Shown: in pieces, positions 35,178 to 47,407 of the stretch
How positions within the stretch are numbered: the stretch's first letter is position 1
Layout: each line of letters starts with the position of its first letter
From: Heterocephalus glaber
Lineage: Eukaryota; Chordata; Mammalia; Rodentia; Bathyergidae
DNA: 64,000 nt
Assembly: GCF_000247695.1 (NCBI RefSeq)
Contig: NW_004624867.1
Span: forward strand, 149,030-213,029
Direction of reading: 5' to 3'
Position numbers and translations under genes: made by a program
Notes under the pieces: generated by a model
Seen by the model: only the letters and a program-made list of their open reading frames with translations
What the model was told of the DNA's origin: nothing
The model's database searches: none

Positions 35178-35274
35178 GGGTCCGGGGATTTAGCTCAGTG
35201 GTTCCCCTGCCTGCCTTGTAAGCGCAAGGTCCCAAGTTTGATCCCCAATACCAAAACAAACAAATAAACAAAAG
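35178..35274 (+). mobile_element. ID-like SINE
   Basis: GGGTCCGGGGATTTAGCTCA to TTTGATCCCCAATACC, A-rich tail; flanked by AAGAGGAATTTA and AAGAGGAATTCA. Confidence 0.92.
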
Positions 35275-35464
35275 AAGAGGAATTCAGAAGTGGAAAGTAA
35301 TGCAACCCATTGCTGTACCCAGTTACTTTAGCTTCTCCCTTCTAAAATTCAGAATATGCAAAGTGCCACAAAGAAAGCTGTTTGCCAGAGCCAAGAAAGA
35401 AAGGATTGGAAAGCTTGGCTGAATTCCAAAATCCAAACAGCCCTGAAAGCAAAAGTACTCTGGA

Positions 35465-35765
35465 CTCTGAGTAGGGGCTGGCAAACTATGACCCAAAGAC
35501 CAAGTCTAGTCAGTCATCACTTTTTATTCCATCTATAAACTGAGCATAGTTTTGAACTTTTGAAATGGTTGAGACAAATCAAGCAAAGAATAAAATTTTA
35601 TGACAGGTAAAACTGAAATGATATTCAGATTTCAGTGTCCATAAATGCAGTTTTATTGGAATGCTGTCACACCATCCTTCATGAAGCAGCTACAGCTGCT
35701 TTCCTGTGACAATGGTAAAGTCAAGCAGTTGGGACAAGAGAGCATGGCCAGCAAAGCCCATGCTA
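35465..35765 (+). mobile_element. hAT-Charlie nonautonomous element (MER5-like)
   Basis: TAGGGGCTGGCAAACTATGA, TTCAGTGTCCATAAATGCAG and TTTTATTGGAATGCTGTCAC match a MER5-group Charlie element; the right end is degraded. Confidence 0.65.
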
Positions 35766-36519
35766 TCCCAGCTCCCAAGCAGCACCTATACGGCAATCAG
35801 AGAGGTCAGGACAACCCTGTTACAGATGTGGGAATGAGAGCCTTTCTCTCTTTCCTGTCTCTTGTGGTAATTTCATCTGCACTGAAGAGTGGAGTAGTCT
35901 AATGAAGGGATAAGTAGGGATAAGTGTCGAAGAATGAAGTCCATCCAGTCTTACTGGATTGAATAGGTATCACGGCAAAAAATTCATGACTTTGACAGTA
36001 CAGTTCTGCTTTCTGGGGTATTGCTGAAATGCTCCCCATGAAGGTGAAGAAACAGTTTTAGATGTTTCCCAGATGAGAGGTGAGAGTCCCTGACTATCCT
36101 GATAGACTACTCAAATTCCCGAGTGGTCAAAGAGCACCAAAGATTCCAGGGAGTGGGGTGGGAACTTCAGAGGAGGAGATAAGGGAGACTTGGGAAAGCC
36201 AAACAGTGAAAGGAGGCACACTGACCCCAGAGGCTTGATGTGCCCTCCAGGCAGAAGCCAGGCTTTTGCCCCTTCTGCTCTGTGCCTTTGATCAGATGGG
36301 GCCATCCAAGGCCACTGATAATTCATTTTAGCTAGAAGAAAACCAAATGTATGAAGGTGAATCTTGTACTTGAATAAATCAGCTGTGTTATGAATCTAAA
36401 TACATATGCCTTCTTATAACTATATTAATGGAAGTTTTTGTTTCCTTTCCAGTTATCTAAACTTGAGCTTAATAAAATTAAACATACCCATTTTTTTAAC
36501 AAAATTAAATGTGCAAATA

Positions 36520-37130
36520 TCTAATTCCTGCAAGATTATGTATGAAGCACTGACTCCATGCCAGCCTCTGTTTCAGGTATGAAAGAACACAAGGCAAGTT
36601 CCCTGCCTCTTGGGGTTTTATATGTTAATAGGAAGAAAATAGTCAAATCAATAAATGACTACATAACACTATGACAAATGAGCAGAGAAGAAAGGAAGCA
36701 AGGCTGGGTAATGGGCAGTGCTGAGCTGGGCTGGGGGAGGAAAGCTCTCTCTCACACCTTGCTGTCAGGGGAGTCCTCCCCTCCTGATGGGGAGGGTAGA
36801 GCTGAGGCCTAAGGCAGTGAGCCAACATGCCTCTGGCTGGGGGACTAGTAGTGACCCTGGAAAGAACTTCAGCCATGCCCTGCAGTAGCAAGACACCAGG
36901 AACTGGAGCCCTGGGGGTCCTGGGAGGCTGCAACTGATGTAAGTAGATCAGGAAGATAAAGGAGAGGGGAAGATGTTCACTGTGTAAGGCCTTTCAGGCC
37001 TTGGGAGGACTCTGGCTTGTCCTCTGAGTGCAATGGAAAAACAATGATAACTTTCTGAGCAGAGGAGATACATGGTTAGACTTTCAGCAGCCAAAGGATT
37101 CCTATTAAAGTTAGATTCTGTCATCTAGGC
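36520..37130 (-). mobile_element. L2 remnant, minus strand
   Basis: GAAGCACTGACTCCATGCCA, CAGTAGCAAGACACCAGGAA, TGTAAGGCCTTTCAGGCCTT and CTGAGCAGAGGAGATACATG correspond to antisense L2 3' sequence. A B1-dID SINE follows directly. Confidence 0.65.
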
Positions 37131-37338
37131 ACAGTTGCACATGTCTATAACCTCAGCTACTTGAGAGGCTGAGGAGGGAGGATTACAAGTCCTAGGAAAA
37201 CTTGGGAAACTTAGTGAGACCCTGTCTCAAAATAAAATTAAGAAGTTCTGGGGATGTAGCTCAGTGGTACAGCAGATGCCTGGCATGAGTAAGGCTCTGG
37301 GTTTCATTCCCAGAACTGCCAAAAATGAATGAATAAAT
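37131..37338 (+). mobile_element. B1-dID dimeric SINE, full length
   Basis: B1 half (CACATGTCTATAACCTCAGC ... GTGAGACCCTGTCTCAAAAT) followed by an ID half (CTGGGGATGTAGCTCAGTGG ... TTTCATTCCCAGAACTGCC) and an A-rich tail. Confidence 0.88.
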
Positions 37339-37360
37339 CTCAAACACTAAAACTTTCCCT

Positions 37361-37407
<47 letters not shown>

Positions 37408-37410
37408 AAA
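37361..37410 (+). repeat. (CAA)n microsatellite
   Basis: About 15 AAC/CAA units in the sequence after a B1-dID SINE. Confidence 0.97.
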
Positions 37411-37908
37411 ACTGCATCAAAAATCCCCAGCTAATTTATAGTCTCAAAAATAATATTTTCTAGTTCACAGAAATACCATGTTTTTAGCCTTTTTTGGGGA
37501 AATGCTTTGCAACTGTTGCATCATAGTAACACGTCACTGATTCAGGCTAATCAGAGAGAAGATCTGTCAAAATTAGAAGACTGAATAAATCTTTTATTTA
37601 AATAACTTTCACTATCCTTTAGTGTGTGAAGTAAGCAATCAGGGTTGTCAAGTTTGTCTAATAAAATTTGTTTTGAGGAACAGATTTTTTAAAAGGATAA
37701 ATTAAGAGTATGACAGCACTAGCTTTTATTCCCTTGAGTTCTTATAGTACAGTTTCTAGGCTTCAATTTAATTACATACTTATAAATTGTTTCAAAAGCA
37801 GGTTATTCTCTTCATTAGACTTGTACATTATTTTATTTTTTAATGTAAGAAAGTTGCATGAGTCCAGAGCTATACCACGAAAGGTGTAGGCTGGCTCCAA
37901 CTTTAAAT

Positions 37909-38131
37909 CAGGGTTTCTCACTCTTAGCACATGGCTTTTTGGACACATGATTTATGACTGTGAGATGCTGCCTGTGCACTGTAGCATGCTTAGTGACATC
38001 CCTGAACTCTACCCAAAAGATGCCAGAAGGGCAACCCCAAATTGTGACAATAACAAATATCTGCACATATTGCCAAATGTGTCCAGGAGGAAGAGTCAGG
38101 CGGGGGCAACCTTCCAGGTTGAAAACCATTA
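37909..38131 (+). mobile_element. MER20 (hAT-Charlie nonautonomous DNA transposon)
   Basis: Starts CAGGGTTTCTCACTCTTAGC and ends GGTTGAAAACCATTA; internal TGCACTGTAGCATGCTTAGT and ACATTGCCAAATGTGTCC... order fit MER20. Flanked by 8-bp CTTTAAAT / CCTTAAAT, the hAT target-site size. Confidence 0.85.
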
Positions 38132-38145
38132 CCTTAAATCAATGA

Positions 38146-38321
38146 GAAAGAAAAGGAGAGGAGAGGGGAGGAGAGGGGAGGGGAGGGGAGAGCAGAGGAG
38201 AGGAGAGGAAAAGAGGAAGGAAGGAAAAGAAAGGAAGAAAAGAAGGAAGGAAAGAAGGAAGGAAAATGAAGGAAGGAAGGAAGGAAGGAAGAAAGGGAGA
38301 GAGATAGAGAGAGAAAAAGAA
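38146..38321 (+). repeat. Purine-rich (GA/GGAA) tract of about 175 bp
   Basis: Almost pure A/G: GGAGGGGAGGGGAGGGGA-type blocks followed by AAGGAAGGAAGG-type blocks. It begins next to the MER20 right end. Confidence 0.95.
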
Positions 38322-38434
38322 AAGTCCCTCTTTTCTCTTGCCCCTATTATGTTCTTAGAGAGTGACCAGGAGATGTAACTTAATTTGGAAGGGCAGATTT
38401 ATATAAGGGTATAAATAAATAAAAGATCATTGAA

Positions 38435-38516
38435 AGGGCTGGAGATTTAGCTCAGAGGTGCTATGCCTGCCTGAGCACAAGGTCCTGAGTTTGATCCCCA
38501 GTATCAGAAGAAAAGA
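38435..38516 (+). mobile_element. ID-like SINE
   Basis: AGGGCTGGAGATTTAGCTCA to TTTGATCCCCAGTATC; near-repeats AAAGATCATTG and AAAGGTCATTG flank it. Confidence 0.9.
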
Positions 38517-38736
38517 AAAGGTCATTGGAATAATCAACACATATGAGAATGACAATTGAAAACCATGATTCATCAGAGTTCTTCTCTTGTAAAGTTCCTG
38601 TCAAATAATCTTAAATGTGTATTTATACTACCAGCCTTTATATGAAAAACTGTTTAAGTGGCAGAAGGAAAAGAATGATTTTCAAAGTAGTAACTTCATT
38701 ATAGCTCCAATAATATTAACCTCAGTATTAAAACTT

Positions 38737-38842
38737 ATAGCACATGTCTGTAGTCCCAGCTACTGAGGAGGCTGACCACTTGAGCCTGTGAGTTGAAACC
38801 AGCCTAGGCAATATAGCAAAACTCAAAAACAAAACCAAAACA
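38737..38842 (+). mobile_element. B1 SINE monomer
   Basis: GCACATGTCTGTAGTCCCAG ... CCAGCCTAGGCAATATAGCA, A/C-rich tail. No internal duplication, so an old B1-type monomer. Confidence 0.8.
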
Positions 38843-39243
38843 AGCCAAAATGAAACATGCAGTCTTGGTACTTTTCTTGCAATTAAAAGAGTACAGATTT
38901 AGGCAACCCTATCTAAAATCAACAAATTTAATCAATATTGCTTTTCTTGTATACCTCCAAGCATTTTATCCCCAAATGTAACTTTTTAGTCATCAAAAAT
39001 TTATTGTGATCATTACTCTTAGAAAACTTTCACCCACTTTATAAGGAACCATTTCTCAGCATTGTATGGCACCTTACCATTCTCATACTTCTAGATAGGC
39101 TTAGCCACTTTCACTATCTGATACACGTAGATGATTCAAATACACACACTCACACTTTCAATAGTTCTGTGGAGTATTCCAGATGCAAGTCAGGCAGGAA
39201 ATGTGTAAATTAGAATGGCTGAGTCCATAAAAGATAAGCTATT

Positions 39244-39323
39244 GGGCCAGGGATTTAGCTCAGTGGTTCCGCCGCCAGCCTCGAAAGCGCAAGATCCCAA
39301 GTTTGATCCCCGGTACCAAAAAA
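39244..39323 (+). mobile_element. ID-like SINE
   Basis: GGGCCAGGGATTTAGCTCAG to TTTGATCCCCGGTACC, A tail; perfect direct repeats AAAAGATAAGCTATT (39229-39243, 39324-39338). Confidence 0.94.
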
Positions 39324-39330
39324 AAAAGAT

Positions 39331-39490
39331 AAGCTATTATGAATTGTGCTACTATAAACATGGGAATTCATGCATCATTGTAGTATGATGTCTTTCACTC
39401 TTTTGGGAAGATATTTTGAAGGGGAATAGCTCCTTAGGTGGAATTTCCAGTTTTAGTTCTTTGAGGAATCTCCATACTGATTTCCAATGG
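39331..39490 (-). mobile_element. L1 ORF2 3' fragment, minus strand
   Basis: The plus-strand phrases GCTACTATAAACATGGG and GAGGAATCTCCATACTGATT are antisense L1 ORF2. The end of an ID SINE lies directly to the left (39244-39323); the fragment may continue a little left of that SINE. Confidence 0.7.
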
Positions 39491-39516
39491 ATGAATAAAT
39501 GAATGAATGAATGAAT
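39488..39516 (+). repeat. (GAAT)n short tandem repeat
   Basis: About six AATG/GAAT units adjoining an L1 fragment. Confidence 0.9.
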
Positions 39517-40449
39517 GCAAAGCATTTAGGGAAAACATGAAGGATCAGTAGGAAGTGAACTCTACTCTGATAGAAAGGACACACTAGAAATGCCAAATCA
39601 TAGGGAGGGGAGCTTCTGCACTCATTATCTTGTTTGTTCAAAAGATCCTTTGAGAACCAACTTGATGGCTTATGGTTTTGGCAGCTTTTGGTCTTGGTCT
39701 AGGAAATGCATGTAATGACTATCTAAATAGTTAAAAACAAAAAAAAGCACAGATAGCAAAAGATTAATTCAGTACAATTCTTTCATTACATTTGTCAAAA
39801 GTTTTTAGGAAATATTTTTACAGGTAGTGAAAACTTAAATTTCACCAATTTAAGAGTTTCGTTGTTTTTATAAATGATCAACAAAAATTCATGTGAACAT
39901 ATGAAAACATTGATACTTAAAAATATAATTATGGAAATTTTTACAAGAAACTAATGAAGAATTCACACAGATATTTTAAGTAGAGTCATTCATTTTGTCA
40001 AGAGACAAAAGATGAGATATCCTATAATTCAAAATAATGCACTCATAAAAATTATTGCCATCTTCTTTGGTCAATAACTTGTAGGCTACAGAAATTTTCT
40101 TATTTTTAGTATTTGGCTAAAACACTGCCTTGCAGAGTAAGTTAATAATTGAGGATCAAATGTGACCACTTAAATAACAGGACACATTTTTCACCAAGAT
40201 ATTAAACACCATTAAATATAACTAGTTTATAAAATCTTCATTTATCATGGTGTTTGAGTAATAATCTCATGTGACTATTTCCTTCTGGTATAAAGACTAA
40301 AGATAATTAGTAAAATTATATAATATTTATAAGCAAGGACTATTATATTATTCAATTTTCCATAACATTTTCAGATTCGTTTCTCTATTTATGAAACAAC
40401 AGTGTGACTGATTCAAAGTAATATAGCATCTAGGTGCAATGTAGGGCAA

Positions 40450-40640
40450 TGTTGAAGAGTACTAGTCATGATGCCAGAATATGCAGGTTTGAATGCCAAT
40501 TCTACCACTTCCTAATGCTTGGCCTTGGTTAAACTGAGAAACTTTTCAAGGCTTTGGATTCCTCACCTTTAAAATGGAGAGAAAAATGACATTTGTTTGC
40601 TTTTGCAATTAAAAAACTGAATACATGGAAAGCATTCAGT
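40450..40640 (+). mobile_element. MIR SINE remnant
   Basis: GCAGGTTTGAATGCCAATTC, TACCACTTCCTAATGCTTGG and TTCCTCACCTTTAAAATGGA are strong MIR landmarks. Confidence 0.75.
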
Positions 40641-41734
40641 GCTTTTCATGACCAGCACTTAGACCAGCACTTAAACCAGCATTTGATATCACAACTTAGA
40701 CCAACACTTGATACCACAACTGTTTTATTATTAATTCTAGAGACAAAGTTCATTGGAATTCCAATATAATGATTTTTCCTTTTCATTTCTTTTTGGTTTT
40801 AATTAAGTTCATCTTCAAATCTTAATCCAACAGCTTACCACAAGGTAAGCTTTTAATGATCAATGCTACTAGAAGAAAGGCAAAAGAGCCATACTTTTTA
40901 AATGATTAAAAGTTCCTTGGCTTTCTTCAAGATTTCTGGCCACATAAGTTGTTTTAATTGCCCATGATGGAGTGGAGATGAATTCTCCAAAACTCAAACC
41001 CAGCAAAATAAACATACAAATAGGTGTAAATAATGTTTGAAGATATTTTCCTTTTGAATTTCAGTTTAGGGTGTAATTCTTAGCCCAAGAAACTACCATA
41101 AACTTCCAATATATTGTTAGGGGACTCTATACTGAATGTAGGGAAAACAGGACAAGACAGAAATAAAAAAAGATTTAGAACAAATGAGAAATACTAAAGT
41201 AAATATTATGCATCAAGAGATTGGAATTTACTGTCTAGTAAATCTAAACGAGGACTATCCATTTGTAAAAGAGAAAGAACATTTGTCTCCAGAATTTCAT
41301 ACACAAATCCAACTATTTATAATATAACAGTGATTGGCTTATTTATTACAATATGAAAATATACTTTATTTACAAAGAAACAAGTGATGGACTTAGATCC
41401 AAATTCACTAATGAAAGTGATCTAGAATATTATCTTGAATATATAATTTGTATATTCATATAAAAGTTCTACTTAAGTTGCCATCTTAAAAAGATGATAA
41501 ATTGAACTTTCAACATGAATTCTAAAGGGTACAACACTGTTGCCATAATGAACAAAAGAAGAAAGAAAAGGAATAAGTAATGAGAATTTTTGAAAATCTG
41601 TATTTGCAGAGGGAAAAAAAGTCTCTTTGTCCAGTTCTTATTTGTTAAAAGGGGGTAATCAATTCTGCAGACAGTAATATATTCTAGGAAGTAATTTAGC
41701 CTATATACCAAATAATCAAGATAAAGAGGTACAA

Positions 41735-41835
41735 GCAGTGCTGAAGAGCTCTGGTTGTGATGCCGGAACACACAGGTTTGAATTCCAATTCTACCTTCTT
41801 CTGCCCTTGGATAAACTGTGCAGATTCTCCAAGCT
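41735..41835 (+). mobile_element. MIR SINE fragment
   Basis: GATGCCGGAACACACAGGTT and TGAATTCCAATTCTACCTTC resemble MIR and the copy at 40450. Confidence 0.6.
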
Positions 41836-43584
41836 TGAGATTTTACTTGATTAATTACGTAAAAACACAAGAGTACTTTGTTTTTTATAGAGAATAGTGT
41901 TAAATTACCTTTTATCTGCTGGAAATTCACCAGAGAAAGATGTTTAGCAATGATAAAAATTGCTAATTCTTGAGTAATTAGCAAATGTTAGGCATAATGT
42001 TAGTAAATGTGAATAATAGGCATAATTAACAATAAAGAGAGAGATCATAGAATAAAATTGCAAGTGTTAGTCTCTTGGAATGTTGTTGAATTTGTCAAAC
42101 CACAGAAAAAAACTTTTGACTGTCACTCATAAAACCATTAACTACATCTTTGGCAGACCAATTACCATTTACCTATATTGTTTTCCTTTCCTATATGACT
42201 TTCTTTGAAAAGGTTCAAAAACTGGAGTATTGTAGCAAGATAGATACACTATGCAATTTACTCCTCAGTAAGTAATTACAGAGCATATTTAAGTGTGATA
42301 TCCATTGAGTTTAAATATATGCAATGTGATTACACTGGTTCTTTAAAGAACAAGAGAACACCAAAGATGACTGCATGCAGAGTAAAATAAAAAGGCAAAA
42401 TGTATCAACTGGATACAGTCATTAGAAGAGCAAACAAACAAAAAAATGATTAATTTTGTCTTATGAAAATTTTTGAAAAATGATATTTTGCAAAGACCTT
42501 GAAGGTCTGAAGTCTGGTTAAAATACTACTTTTGTACTATGACTTCATACACCTTCAAGGTAAAAGGCAGGATTATGTGCATGGAGATCAGAATCTCCAA
42601 TCTTTATCTACAGAACACAGTTTGGGCTCAGATCATTCCTAAGGGCCCTTCCAGTTTTACTTTTTAGGAAAAGAAATGCATATAGTCTTAAATGCCATTA
42701 CCCCTCATAGACATGAAAAATATGCTTTTAGAGAAAGCAAAGGTTTTTTTATATTCTTAAGCCACCACTTGACACAGTGCCCCATTATAAATTCAACTGT
42801 TTATTAAATTTATCATTCAAAGTGTATTAGTTTCTCACCCAAGGAAGATGCATTATCTAATGATCTCTTGTGATTCTTAAATAGAAATAAAACGGTAAAT
42901 ATTTCTCTGCTTTCCAAAGAGAAGAACTGGAACTTTGTGGTCAGACAGGACATAGAGGAGTTCACAGATCAGACCAGAGTTGGAAGCAGAATAAACTGGA
43001 GGCCTGAGTCTACAGAGTTTTTACTACTACTAGGTCTTCTGTTTCCTATGTGCAGGTAATACCTAGGAGGTAATCTCTGAGCTACAATGTGATCTCAAGG
43101 AGTTTCTTTCATTGGGCTTGGGGTTCTGGAAACTCCCCTGAAAAGGCCACATGTCCCATTCTTTGGCTCCCTAGCTACTAAAGTTCACAGAGCCACATCA
43201 GCAAACTTCTTTCAAAGGTAATGCTAATCTACAAAAATAAATGCTTCTTCAGACTTTCAAACAATTGCCTTAGTCATTTTATAGTCTATAAAGAATGTAG
43301 CTAAAAGTCTTCAGGGAGCAGGATAGCTCTGCCACTGAATTTAATATCTTGCTATCAGTGCAGCTGTCTTAAGTAGTGCTCATTTGCAACACTGGATGAA
43401 GCAAATGAAAATTCTTCTTATTTTCTCTTTTCCTTTCCTGACCCAGTTCTTTCCAGATTCATACAGCTGGACTAAATGAGTGTTTTTCCTCTTTTTCCTA
43501 GTTGCTCTTTACTGTTTTTGTTGTTTGGGCTACATAAAAGATTTCAACAAATTTCTTCAAAATAATGCTTATAATAAAAAAGAC

Positions 43585-43680
43585 CGGGGCAGGGGATTTA
43601 GCTCAGTGGTGCTGCTACATGCCTCGCAAGAGGAAGGTCCCAACTTCAATTCCCGGGTACCAAAAAAAATAAAAAATAAA
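43585..43680 (+). mobile_element. ID-like SINE
   Basis: GGGGCAGGGGATTTAGCTCA to TTCAATTCCCGGGTACC, AT-rich tail; flanked by AATAAAAAAGACC on both sides. Confidence 0.9.
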
Positions 43681-44194
43681 TAAAAAAGACCCAAGGACTA
43701 AAAGCAGTTCAAATATAAAATAATTTTGAGAACAATGTAGCTATTACCTCAAATATTTTACTTCAATATCTGAAAGATTTCCTTTATTTAACAGATATGC
43801 TGACATACAGTTCAACATTTTTAAAAAATCTATTTTATTAAAAGATGAATAGAATAATCAAAAACTAACCAATTAAGTAAAATATGATGTAAGAGGTTCT
43901 CTCCAAACTATTTCAACACCTTGTTAGCTCTACTCTTTCCAGCTTGGGGTTCAAACAACAGCCTAGAGCTTCTTGGGAGGTGGCCTATCCTCCCTCCCAA
44001 ATATGTTGAGCCAAGGGACATAGCTCAACAAGCAAACCCTTCATCAACTGTGTGGACCGCACCCAGGAGGGAACCATCCTGGAGCTACTTTAAGTTTTAC
44101 CCAGGAAAATGTGGCTGAGAAGTACTAAAGTAATACACACGAGGCTATGACATACCAACTCAACACTATTATCCTTGACGCTGTACACACAGCA

Positions 44195-44590
44195 GACGGA
44201 GTCAATCAGATTGGGACACACCCTTGCTTAAAAGCCTTCTATTGGTTTCTCATTGTACTTAACAGGAGGCCCAAAGTGCCTGTCCTGGGTTGTGAAAGCC
44301 CATGTGATCAGACACCTGTCCGGCCTGCTCAGTCACTGTCAGTGTTCCTCACCCTACAATAGACGGTCCACTGGCCTCCCTTGTTTTTCCCACAAGGAAG
44401 CTCTCTCTGCTGGAAATACTTTCTCCCTGGGCTTTTCATGATGGCTTCTACCCTCATTTAGATATTAGTTTAAATGTGACCTCTACAGTCATATCTTGCC
44501 TGAAAAGCCATTTTCGTAGTGAACAAACTTTAGACAACCTCCTCTTTTTACCAGGCCTCATTCTTGAGCCCTGCCTTTCTAGACTTTAGA
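44195..44590 (+). mobile_element. L2 3' end remnant
   Basis: TAAAAGCCTTCTATTGGTTT, GGCCTGCTCAGTCACTGTCA, GCTGGAAATACTTTCTCCCT and TTTAAATGTGACCTCTACAG are characteristic of the L2 3' region. Confidence 0.75.
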
Positions 44591-45186
44591 TCTTCCTATA
44601 AGAGTCCAAGTGAACCATCCTGTATATAAGTCATTACTCACCTCTGCTAACTGTTCAAGTTTCTCTCCCCCATCCTTGATGTCTAAGACCTTGGTATATC
44701 TGGAATGCAGCTCTGTTCTTCTCCTATTGCAATAATTCTGAATAAAATCTATCTTCAGCACTTTTAACTAGTATCTGGCTTTGATTCTTTTTGACAGTAG
44801 CTACCTGGTCTGATATTAAATTATCCTACTTCAAATATCTGTATAGAATTAATCACATAATTATTATGACATTTATTTATACACAAGGATAGAAGCAATG
44901 GAAAGAGAGATACTGTATCTTGATCACTGCTTCATAGTCTGTACAGCCCAAACTCCATAGCAATTGTTACACCCACAAGAAATTTGGTTAAGTGAGACCA
45001 TTTTCATTATATATATGAAGGGACATGAAAATTAGCATCTCTTTCAAACAAATTTATTATAAAAACATAAAAATGTGTAAAACAAACGTTACAAACTGTG
45101 CCCTCTGGTTTCTTCTACATACCTCATGGTATATTTTCCAAATATTCCATGAAGGGTGTATATTACTTTTAAGATCAGAAAATTTT

Positions 45187-45213
45187 ATGGATCCCTGGTA
45201 CCAAGAAAAAGAA
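45187..45213 (+). mobile_element. Extremely 5'-truncated ID-like SINE
   Basis: Only the last bases of the SINE (GGATCCCTGGTACC) and an AAG-rich tail are present, between AAAATTTTAT and AAAATTTTAA. Small size makes this call tentative. Confidence 0.5.
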
Positions 45214-45899
45214 AAAATTTTAAAAGTAGCATTGAAAAATAGGTAGTTTAAAAAAAAAAAAGAAAGAAAAATAGGTAGCTTAATAAATTACTACTTTTGT
45301 CAGTTTAAAAATGTGTTTCTTGAGAGAAACAATTTACTTGCTGTAATTTCTCAAGATTATTAATTATATGCCAAAAGACAGGCACATAAAAATGAAATAA
45401 GCAAATTTTCACAGGGGAAAAACTGTCAAAAATATCTTTGTCCTTGAAGTTTGAAAAACTAACAAATCTTAAATAATAAAATATCTGCAAATAATAAAAT
45501 AGAGAAAAAGAAGAAGAGGATAAGAGACTTCTCTTTCATAGCTATCACATTATCCATTGCAGGGAATCAAGATGAAAAGTTGTACTCACTGTGTGGTATG
45601 ATTCAGTAGTAAATGCTAGTGACCCACGCACTACTGTTAACCAGCGTACTCTGCTCACTACACTACTTGTCCCCACCCTGCAGTAGCTCACAGGGCATTT
45701 ATGGTATCATCTACTGGCTGTTGCTTACTATTTTATGACAATTACCATTACTGAGGTTGTTTGTAAATCACTGTTTTTATATGAGTAAATAAAACATTGT
45801 CATTACATGGAAATCCATCAATTAAACTCACAATTAAAATATTTAGAATAAAATTAAAAATAATTCTCACTTTTCCAATAACTTCAAACACTATAGTGG

Positions 45900-46325
45900 A
45901 ATTCACTGGGCATATGCTATTTGTTCCTTTTGCTTGCAGTGTGTTTTCCCTCTACCAGAGAGACAAATGATTTGCTTCTTCACATCTTTTAAGTTTTTAC
46001 TCAAATTTCATCTTCTTAATGATGTGGTCAATGATTTAAAATTAGAATTCCTTGGGCAAGGAATTTAGCTCCATGGTTCAGCCACCTGCCTCGCAAGCTC
46101 AAGGTCCCAAGTTCGATCCCCAGTACCAAAAAAAAAAAAAAAATAGAATTCCTCAGTGTTCCCTATTCCTTACCACTCTCAATTTATTACCATCTAATAC
46201 CTTCTCCTTTGTTTACTGTCTCTTCTAGCAGTGCAGGCCCTGAGCAAGAATGTGGTCTACCTTGTACATTTTATACCCCAGACAGTGACACTGAGTGAGT
46301 GAATGATATAGGTACATTTTCCCAT
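45900..46325 (+). mobile_element. L2 3' end remnant, split by an ID SINE
   Basis: TTTTACTCAAATTTCATCTT and GCAGGCCCTGAGCAAGAATG resemble L2 3' sequence; ID SINE inserted at 46053-46138. Confidence 0.65.
46053..46138 (+). mobile_element. ID-like SINE inserted in an L2 remnant
   Basis: GGGCAAGGAATTTAGCTCCA to TTCGATCCCCAGTACC, A tail; flanked by AAATTAGAATTCCT and AAAATAGAATTCCT. Confidence 0.93.
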
Positions 46326-46954
46326 GTTATGATTTTTGAGATTGTGCTCAGGTTTATCTATAATATATGTAGCTTGAAGTACAGAATCACTAAAAATATC
46401 TCTAATGGTTAGCAATGAGTCCAACTGGGTTTCAGGGACTTGGTGTTTTCCTAATTCCTTTTATACTGCTGAAATCTGGACTAATGGAAAAATATCTCAG
46501 TGAGGTAACCAGGAAGTTACATTTGGCTGTTCTGGATACCTGAAGAAAAGAACACACTGTGTCAGAGTATGCTGACTGTGTGTAGCTCACAAAACTGAAA
46601 CTTTCCCCATATATGATTTTCCCTTTTTATGATAAGGTTTTTCCTCCTGTGGTTTCAAAATGAAAATAGTTCTTGTCTAGTTCAGAGTGTTCAGAATATT
46701 CAACTTCAAACTCCTAGGGGAATGAAAGAAGCTAGCTTCATTATCCAATTGTGTTTCACAGAAGGATCTTGATAAAAACAAAACAAACAAGAAATAACTC
46801 TTCTGCACAGGAAATGGAAGTTCACTAAACACAAATTTCATTTTGTCTTAACCCCGAGCAAGAGATGTGCTTTTCAAAGTGTAATGGGTCATATTGTGTA
46901 ATTTCTCTTCAGCCAATGCCGTGGACTGAATTTTGCCCCCCACCCCAATCTGTA

Positions 46955-47280
46955 CACTGAAGTCAGTATAGATCACTTTTCCCTTATACCAGACACATAC
47001 AACTTAAGAGGGAAGGGTTTATTTTGGCTCAAGATTTCAGAGGTTTCAGACCATGTCTGGTTGACTCAAAGGCAAAAAAGCATTATGGCAAAAGAGCACA
47101 GTGGAGCAAAGGTGCTCAGTTAATGGCAGCTGGGAAGCAGATCAGGGAAACAGCACCCAAGAGGAAGGGGCCAGGGTCCAGATGCAGCATCCAAGGCCCT
47201 GCCTCCATGGCCCACCTAGGCACACCCAAAGTGTGCTTTATTCACACCCTAGGTGGCTCACAGTCAATCAAGTTGACAAT
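46955..47280 (-). mobile_element. MaLR-like LTR block nested in the MLT1 LTR
   Basis: AGGGTTTATTTTGGCTCAAG followed by ATTTCAGAGGTTTCAGACCA and ending TCAATCAAGTTGACAATCC looks like an antisense MT/MST-type MaLR LTR. Family and borders uncertain. Confidence 0.4.
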
Positions 47281-47364
47281 CCAACCTAAATGTAATGAAG
47301 TCCAATCCCTAGTACCTCAGAACGTGACTGTAACTGGAAGCACAGCATTGAAAGGGATAATTAA

Positions 47365-47407
47365 CCGAGTTCGATCCCCGGTACCAAAAAAAAAAAAAAA
47401 GAAAAAA
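47365..47407 (+). mobile_element. 43-bp 5'-truncated ID-like SINE
   Basis: Contains only the final CCGAGTTCGATCCCCGGTAC(C) of the SINE and its A-rich tail, bounded by GAAAGGGATAATTAA (47350-47364) and GAAAGGGATAACTAA (47408-47422). It interrupts an MLT1 LTR. Confidence 0.88.

Larger units (their letters stand above)
39520..43580. other. Repeat-poor AT-rich stretch
   Basis: Only two MIR fragments (40450, 41735) recognised in about 4 kb. A 171-codon open frame on the minus strand at 41469-41984 overlaps a MIR and has no recognisable domain. Confidence 0.5.

Noticed and set aside
37947..38378. 143-codon plus-strand frame rich in K, R and E
   Set aside because: It runs through MER20 and the purine tract; the charged residues reflect low-complexity GA repeats.
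41469..41984. 171-codon open frame on the minus strand
   Set aside because: AT-rich, no recognisable domain, and it overlaps a MIR fragment in antisense; chance length is plausible in such DNA.
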